Assembly (NCBI GenBank): GCA_905199445.1
Contig: CAJKGK010000039.1
Location: 1 to 19,787, forward strand
From: an uncultured Lachnospiraceae bacterium
GTDB lineage: Bacteria > Bacillota > Clostridia > Lachnospirales > Lachnospiraceae
Reading direction: 5' to 3'
Length of the DNA stretch: 19,787 nucleotides
Below, one piece after another: positions 13,733-19,787 of this stretch; within the stretch, counting starts at the first letter, position 1, and every line of letters starts with the position of its first letter. The notes below the pieces were generated by a model. It saw nothing but the letters and a program-made list of their open reading frames with translations. It made no database searches and was not told the origin of the DNA. A program made the translations under genes and the position numbers.

Positions 13733-16470
13733 TATTCAACGCTCAGCTCCAGCTCACTGCCGTCCGCCGTTAAAAGGCGATATGTCTTACCCTTTTCAAG
13801 AATTGCTGACATGATATCTGACCCGAGAAGTCCGTCCATGGCCTCCAGATGAAATGGGCGGGTGCCACTGAGTTTCAATGCAGCCTGACCGGCATCATCC
13901 ATACAGCCGCAGACCATAAGCTGTGTCCCAATATCCAGAAGCTGTCCCAGGGAATACGAGCCGCCATTGCCCAGCATTTTCACATCATCCAGTCCGTAAA
14001 ATCCCCGGATCGCCTGGCTTCCCCTTTGTGCGGCTTTTGAACCGATATAATTTCTGAACCGTAGAATAAGACTGCATTCCACAGGCGTACGCCATACTGC
14101 CGCTGTATCCGTACACAATTTCTCTGAATAAGCGGCCCAGTCTGAACATTCACCGGATAACACCTCAAAAGCCGATATGTTTGCTTTAAGCCGTTCACAA
14201 AAATCAGACAGGATCTGCATTCGCTTTTTAAGAATATTTCTATGCATTTTAACTATTTTAAAATTATCTGTAGATTTCAGCGGCTCTATATCCTTTTGAA
14301 CAGCCGGCAGCTGATCCTGTAATTTTTTTGCAGTTGTCTGTATTTCGTAAAATTTTGTCTGTAATGTTTCCCTGAGCGCCCAGTCATAATTCCGGAGCTT
14401 TTCATCCACAGGCAGCCCGTCTGGCATATCATTAGCCATCAACGCTTTAAGTCGCTGTTCATTGTTATGCAGCCAGTCAAGGCGGCTGCCGATTTCCTTT
14501 TCCATTTCCCCGGCATTTTTGACTAAATCCTCGCTTTCTGAATGCATCACACACATTTTGTGTTCCAGTTTTTCAATATCTCCGATCATATACCCTTTCA
14601 AAATCCACAGATAAAGTCTGCTTCCCAGAAGCACAATACCGACGCCAGCCGCCAAAAGAAGTCCAGCGGTTAGCCCTGATTCAGGAATTACAAAACCCTT
14701 GAACTCAATATCTGAAATCATTCCTGCCGCATCAGCCACAGTCAGTCGCGCCGTAAAGTTTCCCCAGTGTTCTGCAGTCAGGGTCAGCTGTTCCTCCTGG
14801 TAATGGACCCATATGGTATTTTGGACATCGCTGGAATCAATATTTAAAATCTCTATCTCTTCCCCCTCTGGATCCGTATACACCCGCTCCTGATTGACCG
14901 TAAATGTCCACAGGCCGGCTTCATTTTTATGTGCAATGTAAACACCAAAAGAATCTTTGCCTGTCGGCGGAAGATTTTCAATTACAGGCCCCGGCGTATG
15001 ATAACTTAAGTCAATAAAGTCCTCGTAAGTAATATGAACATTCAAGCTGGTTGCTCCACAGATTTCTGCGACAAATGGTTCACTGACCCACTGATCGCCA
15101 TCAGGTTTTAGTGTATATTCTGACTGTACTGCCGTTCCGTCCGATGCCGTTACAGTCAATGTAGCCGTAACCACGGACTTTGGATCCACAGTGATGCGCT
15201 GCCCCTGGGTATTGTAAAACGCAGTTTTAATTACAGCCGCATTCTTTTTATAAATTGGGGCGTCTGCCTGCTGCTTTGCTTCCAAACGAATTTCTGCCGC
15301 CAGATCCGCATACCAGGCAATGGTTCCGGTTACATTAGCCCCGTTTTCCACAGACAATGTCCATGGTCCTGAATCCGGATGATAAAGATTAATATAACTG
15401 TTATTGCCGTCCTGCCATATCTGACTGTCCGGCGCCTCTCCCTCCCCGGTCATTGCTCCGTCACCGGCATTTTTATCACCGGACGCCGTAAGCTGAAGTA
15501 CCTGCGGATTGGGACTATTTATATAAGCCTGAAGCTTATAAATACCCATTTCAGGCAAATAAAATGAAGCTCTGCCTGATGAATCCAACTGAATCTGCCG
15601 GTATTTCATATCACCCCGCACAGCATAAAAAACCTGGGCAAATCGTTGGGAAAGCTGGTGAATGCCATCGGCTTCAACCTTTATGAACCTGCTCTGATCA
15701 AAAGTATTCTCATCACTAAAATAATTGACCAGCCTTCTCAGATAATCCTCATCATTTCTGTCCTTCTGCAGGTAAACGCAATATACAGGAATCCCCATGT
15801 CGCTGATTCTGGCCATCATGGTTTCTGTTTTTTCATCAGCAGCCTGTTTGTAAACCTGATCCCCTTCCAGGTTTTCATTAATGCCATCACTGAATAAAAT
15901 GATGATCCGCTGTCTTCTGTTATCCTGATCTTCAAAAAGACTGACCCCTGCTTCCAGCGCATTGCCGATATTCGTACTCCGATTGTTTTCATCCTGATCT
16001 TTCATGTCCAGAAAATTGCGAACCATATCACTGCCCTGCGCATCCTCCACCGAGGTCAGAGACAGAGTTTTATAAATATCATTTCCAAAATAAACACCGC
16101 CGATTTTGATGTCAGAGCCTGACGCCAGATTCACAATTCCCCGCAGCGCCTGATCTCTGATTTGCTGAGCCTCCCCCCACATACTTCCGCTGTTATCCAT
16201 ACATAAAACGACATCCCATCCATAAGCACTGTAGTGATCTGCCTGAACAAGCTCTGCCTTTTTGTCAGTCTGTGGCAGTGAATCCGCAGTCTGTACGTTC
16301 TCCGTCTGTACGGTGTTGGTCGTGTCGTTTTGTCCTGCCCCATTCTGTACGGTCACACGCTGACCTTCCCCAACCTGCTTTTTCTCATTTTCTTCACTGC
16401 AGCCGGCAAAAGAAAGAAAAGCTGCCATTAAAATCATCATTATAATTCTTAATATTATCCTTTGTTTCAT
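13732..16470 (-). CDS. von Willebrand A domain lipoprotein with transmembrane helix and cytoplasmic coiled-coil region
   Basis: 912 residues from the ATG at 16470 (positions below count three more, from an upstream GTG). A basic N-terminus and hydrophobic core end in SFAGC (Cys27), a lipobox-like site, so the start is exported and probably lipidated. A Thr/Gln/Asn-rich spacer leads to a vWA domain (about 87-290) with a complete MIDAS: DNSGS (95-99), Thr169 and Asp198 in FSDG. Two or three beta-rich, Ig-like regions follow (about 295-600). One transmembrane helix lies at about 604-627, then about 285 cytoplasmic residues with helical heptads (635-790) and a small C-terminal beta-type region. 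The topology is a metal-dependent ligand-binding sensor outside joined to a helical signalling part inside. Start choice: AAGGAG lies 8 nt before the ATG but only 1 nt before the GTG at 16479. It is first gene of the vWA-GTPase-GAP1 set. Confidence 0.85.
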   Translation of the reverse strand: MKQRIILRIIMMILMAAFLSFAGCSEENEKKQVGEGQRVTVQNGAGQNDTTNTVQTENVQTADSLPQTDKKAELVQADHYSAYGWDVVLCMDNSGSMWGEAQQIRDQALRGIVNLASGSDIKIGGVYFGNDIYKTLSLTSVEDAQGSDMVRNFLDMKDQDENNRSTNIGNALEAGVSLFEDQDNRRQRIIILFSDGINENLEGDQVYKQAADEKTETMMARISDMGIPVYCVYLQKDRNDEDYLRRLVNYFSDENTFDQSRFIKVEADGIHQLSQRFAQVFYAVRGDMKYRQIQLDSSGRASFYLPEMGIYKLQAYINSPNPQVLQLTASGDKNAGDGAMTGEGEAPDSQIWQDGNNSYINLYHPDSGPWTLSVENGANVTGTIAWYADLAAEIRLEAKQQADAPIYKKNAAVIKTAFYNTQGQRITVDPKSVVTATLTVTASDGTAVQSEYTLKPDGDQWVSEPFVAEICGATSLNVHITYEDFIDLSYHTPGPVIENLPPTGKDSFGVYIAHKNEAGLWTFTVNQERVYTDPEGEEIEILNIDSSDVQNTIWVHYQEEQLTLTAEHWGNFTARLTVADAAGMISDIEFKGFVIPESGLTAGLLLAAGVGIVLLGSRLYLWILKGYMIGDIEKLEHKMCVMHSESEDLVKNAGEMEKEIGSRLDWLHNNEQRLKALMANDMPDGLPVDEKLRNYDWALRETLQTKFYEIQTTAKKLQDQLPAVQKDIEPLKSTDNFKIVKMHRNILKKRMQILSDFCERLKANISAFEVLSGECSDWAAYSEKLCTDTAAVWRTPVECSLILRFRNYIGSKAAQRGSQAIRGFYGLDDVKMLGNGGSYSLGQLLDIGTQLMVCGCMDDAGQAALKLSGTRPFHLEAMDGLLGSDIMSAILEKGKTYRLLTADGSELELSVE

Positions 16471-16517
16471 AACATCCACTCCTTACCTGGTTCAAAATCA
16501 CCTTTATTCTGATCCTC

Positions 16518-16553
16518 AGTATACAGGAGTAACAGAAAAATATTTTTATTATA
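16518..16553 (-). promoter_or_regulatory. possible promoter of the vWA-GTPase-GAP1 operon
   Basis: Two -10-like boxes lie between the SseB-like gene's terminator and the vWA start: TATAAT (16548-16553) and TATACT (16518-16523), on the minus strand. Neither has a good -35 at 16-18 bp, so this operon may use a weak or activator-dependent promoter. Placement after a terminator makes a promoter here necessary. Confidence 0.4.
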
Positions 16554-16569
16554 AAACTTTCCAGAACAC

Positions 16570-16615
16570 AAAAAGCGCACAGCCTGAACTTTTTCGTTCA
16601 AACTGTGCGCTCTTT
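16570..16615 (-). terminator. terminator after the SseB-like gene
   Basis: On the minus strand AGCGCACAG (16603-16611) pairs with CTGTGCGCT (16574-16582). A mismatched pair and an inner TGAAC/GTTCA stem follow, and TTTTTGTG lies downstream. It begins right after the gene's stop codon. The plus strand shows a weaker T-run, so it may work in both directions. Confidence 0.88.
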
Positions 16616-16619
16616 ATTT

Positions 16620-18692
16620 TTATAATGCTTCCTTTTTTTCTCCGTCAGGTCCGGTTTTTTTCATTAGAATATTAATTGTATGGGGATTAATCACAATGCC
16701 CTGAACCTGCTCAGGCATCAGCTTCATCAGCTGTTCATAGTTCATCGGAAGATAACGGTACGGTGTTTTTTCACGTTTTTCTTCCTGAGCTCTCTGAACC
16801 TGAAAATCTTCAAATACTTTGGCCGCCTGCTTATCAGTAAGAATCGGCCAGTATGCCTCCTGATTTTTAGTGTAAATAATCGGCAGAATCAGCTGCCCGG
16901 CATTCTCGCCTTCTTTACTTACATCCACAGGAACGATAAAACGCCCTTTTCTCAGGTCAGCATAAAATTCTTCCTGCATTTCTTTTAATTCTTCCACAGC
17001 CTTACGTTCTTCTTCAGGCAGCTGACGTCTCAATTCCTGATAAATATAAACAGCCGTTAAAAGGAACTGGGGATTTTCCACAGGGCGTTCTTTTTCCGGT
17101 ATTTTAGAATAATCCGGCTTAGGAAGCAGCTGTTCCAGCTGCAGTGCCAGCACATTTGAGCCGATCTCCCCTTTCAGGGCATTAACGCCCATCATATGTA
17201 ACGTATAAAATGTATTATAAAACATCTGGTTAGCAACACATTCGCAGCGCACCGGTATTTTCTGTTCTGCCAGCATATTCACTGCTTCCATCGCCCGTTC
17301 CCGGTTATCAAAAACATAGGCCTGGTCATCATAGGTTTCCGGATCACATTCCACATAAGGAAGATTGGTCAGATTGGAGTAAAGCATATAAACCTTTTCC
17401 TGAACCCAAAATTTCACGGAAGAACGACTCTCCTCTTTAATGAACACATCTCTTAACTTATTACAGATCAGTCTCAGAGGAATCAGCAGCATATTCTGGT
17501 CACAGTCCAGATTAATCGATGTAATGCCCCGTGGCAGAAGGCTGAGATAAAAAGCCGGGAAACGGGAATTTTCTACGGTCTTAACTTCCACCTGAAGCTG
17601 TGGGGACTGTTCAGTCATTTTACGTGCAGCTTCCTGAGCCCCACTATGGGATGTAAACATAAAAAGCTGAGTATCTTTTGTCTGTTCGGATCTGTCCAGG
17701 CAAAGATTCCAAAATTCCTTGTCCTTATCCTTTTTCTCCAGATAGTAAACTTCCTTCATATTCCACATCTGCCAAGCCTCATGATTCTGTGTAGCATCTG
17801 GTTTGGCCAGCATCTGTGTTAAACCTACCGTATGCTCATCCTCACCGATATGGGTTTCAATCCGGCCTGCACCTAATAGATACATATTCAAAAATGTGTG
17901 ATAAAACTGTCTGTTTAAAATCAGACGGCTTTCCACAGACTCACCCTCCGCCTCCAGTGCTCTCACCTTCCGCTTAGCCTGTACTTTGTCACTGTAAATA
18001 TAGGCAAGACCATTCTTTTTGTCATGCTCACCCTCTAAAGCCGCCGGATCATCAGTCGGTGCCATTAAAGACACATACGGTGCCATCCCTCCCTTACGGC
18101 AAACCATATAAACACTTCTCTGAACCCACAATTTCACAGCCGGACGACTTTCTTCTTTAATAAACACATCATTAATCTTATTGCAGATTTCCCACAGAGG
18201 GAGAATAAATATATTCTGTTCTGCATTAATCCGCACTGCACTTACACCGCCATTAAAAAGGTTAAGGAAAAAGGACACATATTTGGACCGTTCAACAGTT
18301 TTAATATTCACATTAATCTTTTTCTCTGCCATACGTCCAGCGACAGCTTCTGCACCTTCCTGGGTGTTAAAAACAAAAATCATCTGATCTCCGCTCTTGG
18401 GATGCTTTTCCGTATAATACACAGGCAGTTCCTTGCGCTCCAGCACATAAAGTTCCGGCTGTTCCCAAAGCTTTAGGGATGTCAGTGTTTCAAATGTAGT
18501 CACACGCATCCTGAAAAATCTCCGATTTCCCTCATCATTAAGCTTATTCTGCATTTCTGTCAAAGCCATATGAAAAAGTAAAATCGTCTCCTGCAGTGAC
18601 AACTCCTTATATTTTTCAGGAGGGATAATCTGCCCCTGGCCATCCTTCCCTCTCAGTATCTCTTTTAATTGATCTTGTCTTTCATGTTCCAT
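16620..18692 (-). CDS. multi-module SseB-like protein
   Basis: 690-residue soluble protein without signal peptide, membrane helix or enzymatic motif. The C-terminal part (about 572-680; GRFIVPVDV, LILPIIYTKNQEAYWPILTDKQAA, GIVINPHTINILM) resembles the SseB N-terminal domain, a small alpha/beta fold of unknown role common in bacterial signalling and immunity loci. Before it lie four degenerate modules of about 115-120 residues starting near 73, 186, 306 and 426, each opening with a K/Q-x-W-x4-[LV]-Y pattern (e.g. KLWEQPELYVL, KLWVQRSVYMV). Modules 1-2 and 3-4 form a 240-residue duplication: 21 of 29 residues match between 168-196 and 408-436, including DVFIKEESR. The ATG at 18692 has AAGGAGG upstream. 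It has its own promoter and terminator but lies directly ahead of the vWA operon. A scaffold or target-binding role is a guess. Confidence 0.7.
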   Translation of the reverse strand: MEHERQDQLKEILRGKDGQGQIIPPEKYKELSLQETILLFHMALTEMQNKLNDEGNRRFFRMRVTTFETLTSLKLWEQPELYVLERKELPVYYTEKHPKSGDQMIFVFNTQEGAEAVAGRMAEKKINVNIKTVERSKYVSFFLNLFNGGVSAVRINAEQNIFILPLWEICNKINDVFIKEESRPAVKLWVQRSVYMVCRKGGMAPYVSLMAPTDDPAALEGEHDKKNGLAYIYSDKVQAKRKVRALEAEGESVESRLILNRQFYHTFLNMYLLGAGRIETHIGEDEHTVGLTQMLAKPDATQNHEAWQMWNMKEVYYLEKKDKDKEFWNLCLDRSEQTKDTQLFMFTSHSGAQEAARKMTEQSPQLQVEVKTVENSRFPAFYLSLLPRGITSINLDCDQNMLLIPLRLICNKLRDVFIKEESRSSVKFWVQEKVYMLYSNLTNLPYVECDPETYDDQAYVFDNRERAMEAVNMLAEQKIPVRCECVANQMFYNTFYTLHMMGVNALKGEIGSNVLALQLEQLLPKPDYSKIPEKERPVENPQFLLTAVYIYQELRRQLPEEERKAVEELKEMQEEFYADLRKGRFIVPVDVSKEGENAGQLILPIIYTKNQEAYWPILTDKQAAKVFEDFQVQRAQEEKREKTPYRYLPMNYEQLMKLMPEQVQGIVINPHTINILMKKTGPDGEKKEAL
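17112..18470 (-). repeat. internal gene duplication within the SseB-like gene
   Basis: The segment 17799-18470 (residues 75-298) is repeated at 17112-17765 (residues 310-527). Similarity is visible in DNA as well as protein, best at 18105-18194 against 17385-17474. Each half is itself two shorter modules. Confidence 0.75.
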
Positions 18693-18706
18693 AAGAATCC
18701 TCCTTC

Positions 18707-18722
18707 CCGGATTTAAACCCGG
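18707..18722. promoter_or_regulatory. 16-bp dyad before the SseB-like gene's ribosome binding site
   Basis: CCGGATTTAAACCCGG is a near-perfect palindrome (one mismatched pair) between the promoter and the Shine-Dalgarno sequence. It could be an operator or a leader hairpin that limits translation. Confidence 0.45.
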
Positions 18723-18738
18723 CGTATACTCATATATA

Positions 18739-18768
18739 AATATACCACAAAACAGGGGGTTGGTACAA
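18739..18768 (-). promoter_or_regulatory. promoter of the SseB-like gene
   Basis: On the minus strand -35 TTGTAC (18763-18768) and -10 TATATT (18739-18744) are 18 bp apart, with TGG directly before the -10 (extended -10 type). The predicted leader is about 40 nt and contains the 16-bp dyad. Confidence 0.6.
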
Positions 18769-18810
18769 TCGCTATTTTCGGTATTATAACTATAATTTCA
18801 TCATAAAACG

Positions 18811-18839
18811 CAAAAAGGCCCGCCTGATCGGCGGGCCTG
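18811..18839 (-). terminator. terminator after tuf
   Basis: On the minus strand AGGCCCGCC (18830-18838) pairs perfectly with GGCGGGCCT (18816-18824) around a 5-nt loop and is followed by TTTTTGCG. It is a strong GC-rich stem 20 bp after the tuf stop, insulating the downstream locus. Confidence 0.93.
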
Positions 18840-18859
18840 AAAATAATCAAGATATTTAA

Positions 18860-19787
18860 TTATTCGATGATTGTAGCAACACGGCCTGATCCTACAGTAC
18901 GTCCACCTTCGCGGATAGCGAATGTAAGACCCTGTTCCATAGCGATTGGATGGATCAGTTCGATTGTCATTTCTACGTTATCACCAGGCATGCACATTTC
19001 TGTACCTTCTGGAAGGTTGATTACACCTGTGATATCTGTTGTTCTGAAGTAGAACTGAGGTCTGTAGTTGTTGAAGAAAGGTGTATGACGTCCACCTTCA
19101 TCTTTTGTTAATACGTAAACCTGAGCTGTGAATTTCTTATGAGGATGAACTGTACCTGGTTTAGCGAGAACCTGTCCTCTTTCGATTTCGTTTCTCTGAA
19201 CACCACGCAGTAAGCATCCGATGTTATCACCAGCCTGAGCTTCGTCAAGCAGTTTACGGAACATTTCGATACCTGTTACAACAACCTTACGTGTTTCTTC
19301 TTTAACACCTACGATTTCAACTTCTTCGGATACATGAAGAACACCACGTTCTACTCTACCTGTAGCAACTGTACCACGTCCTGTGATGGAGAATACGTCT
19401 TCAACAGGCATAAGGAAAGGTTTGTCTGTTGCACGCTGAGGATCTGGAATGTACTCATCAACTGTGTTCATGAGTTCCATGATCTTGTCGCCCCATTCGC
19501 CGTTAGGATCTTCAAGAGCTTTCAGAGCGGAACCTTTGATGATTGGGCAGTCTGTGAAATCATACTCTTCAAGAGATTCTGTGATTTCCATTTCTACTAA
19601 TTCAAGAAGTTCTTCGTCTTCTACCATATCACATTTGTTCATGAATACAACGATGTAAGGTACACCTACCTGACGAGACAGAAGGATATGTTCTTTTGTC
19701 TGAGCCATAACACCGTCAGTAGCAGCAACTACGAGGATAGCGCCGTCCATCTGAGCAGCACCAGTGATCATGTTCTTAACGTAGTCA
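18860..19787 (-). CDS. tuf: translation elongation factor Tu, 5' end outside the window
   Basis: GTP-dependent carrier of aminoacyl-tRNA to the ribosome. About 308 C-terminal residues are present; the reading frame runs off the right edge through DYVKNMITGAAQMDGAILVV, so roughly the first 90 residues, including the P-loop, are missing. The GTP-binding G4 motif NKCD and G5 SALKAL are intact, followed by domain 2 (RGTVATGRVERG) and domain 3 (HTPFFNNYRPQFYFRTTD), ending in VATIIE. Codon choice is visibly biased to a few codons, as expected for a very highly expressed gene. In Clostridia tuf usually closes the str operon (rpsL-rpsG-fusA-tuf); those genes would lie beyond the window. The ATG at 19771 is an internal Met, not the start. 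Confidence 0.98.
   Translation of the reverse strand, partial: DYVKNMITGAAQMDGAILVVAATDGVMAQTKEHILLSRQVGVPYIVVFMNKCDMVEDEELLELVEMEITESLEEYDFTDCPIIKGSALKALEDPNGEWGDKIMELMNTVDEYIPDPQRATDKPFLMPVEDVFSITGRGTVATGRVERGVLHVSEEVEIVGVKEETRKVVVTGIEMFRKLLDEAQAGDNIGCLLRGVQRNEIERGQVLAKPGTVHPHKKFTAQVYVLTKDEGGRHTPFFNNYRPQFYFRTTDITGVINLPEGTEMCMPGDNVEMTIELIHPIAMEQGLTFAIREGGRTVGSGRVATIIE

Noticed and set aside
9523..18692. Mobile element or prophage origin of the four-gene locus
   Set aside because: No integrase, transposase, terminal repeats, tRNA target or phage genes are visible, although lateral transfer cannot be excluded.

Overview
The window looks like chromosomal DNA of a Gram-positive, low-to-mid G+C anaerobe of the Clostridia, most likely a gut Lachnospiraceae. 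The grounds are strong AGGAGG-type ribosome binding sites, sigma-A promoters, a Bacillus/Clostridium-type SOS box in front of uvrA, and the protein families present. The species cannot be fixed from the sequence alone.

Layout. (1) 38-4685 holds two minus-strand housekeeping genes: guaA (GMP synthase), preceded by a promoter and a structured leader RNA I do not recognise, and uvrA (excision repair), whose promoter carries a LexA-type box. (2) 5056-8401 is a small catabolic-looking island: an MFS transporter (minus) divergent from a LysR-type regulator (plus), followed by a gene with its own promoter for a PhlG/phloretin-hydrolase-like zinc C-C hydrolase. The pieces suggest uptake and cleavage of an acylated phloroglucinol or dihydrochalcone-like aromatic compound. 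(3) 8578-9435 encodes a DUF134 DNA-binding domain fused to a NifX/NifB-like iron-molybdenum cofactor-binding domain with a Gly/His/Cys-rich repeat tail. An internal ribosome binding site could also release the second half as a separate protein.

(4) 9523-18692 is the most unusual part: about 9 kb on the minus strand coding for four large proteins. In transcription order they are a protein built of four degenerate SseB-like modules plus one more typical C-terminal SseB-like domain; a lipoprotein-type von Willebrand A protein with a complete MIDAS, one late transmembrane helix and a cytoplasmic coiled-coil region; a P-loop GTPase; and a very large protein with a GAP1-like N-terminus, a coiled coil and a C-terminal tail anchor. 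The GTPase and GAP1-like genes overlap by 8 bp and follow the vWA gene with a 50-bp gap. The SseB-like gene has its own promoter and terminator. I read the locus as a membrane-associated, GTP-dependent sensing or conflict system: an outside-facing vWA sensor wired to an inside GTPase switch and its membrane-anchored partner. Its function is inference. (5) The window ends inside tuf (EF-Tu), read on the minus strand and cut off at the right edge, with a clear terminator before the SseB-like gene.

No tRNA, rRNA, CRISPR array, insertion sequence, integrase or phage gene was seen.
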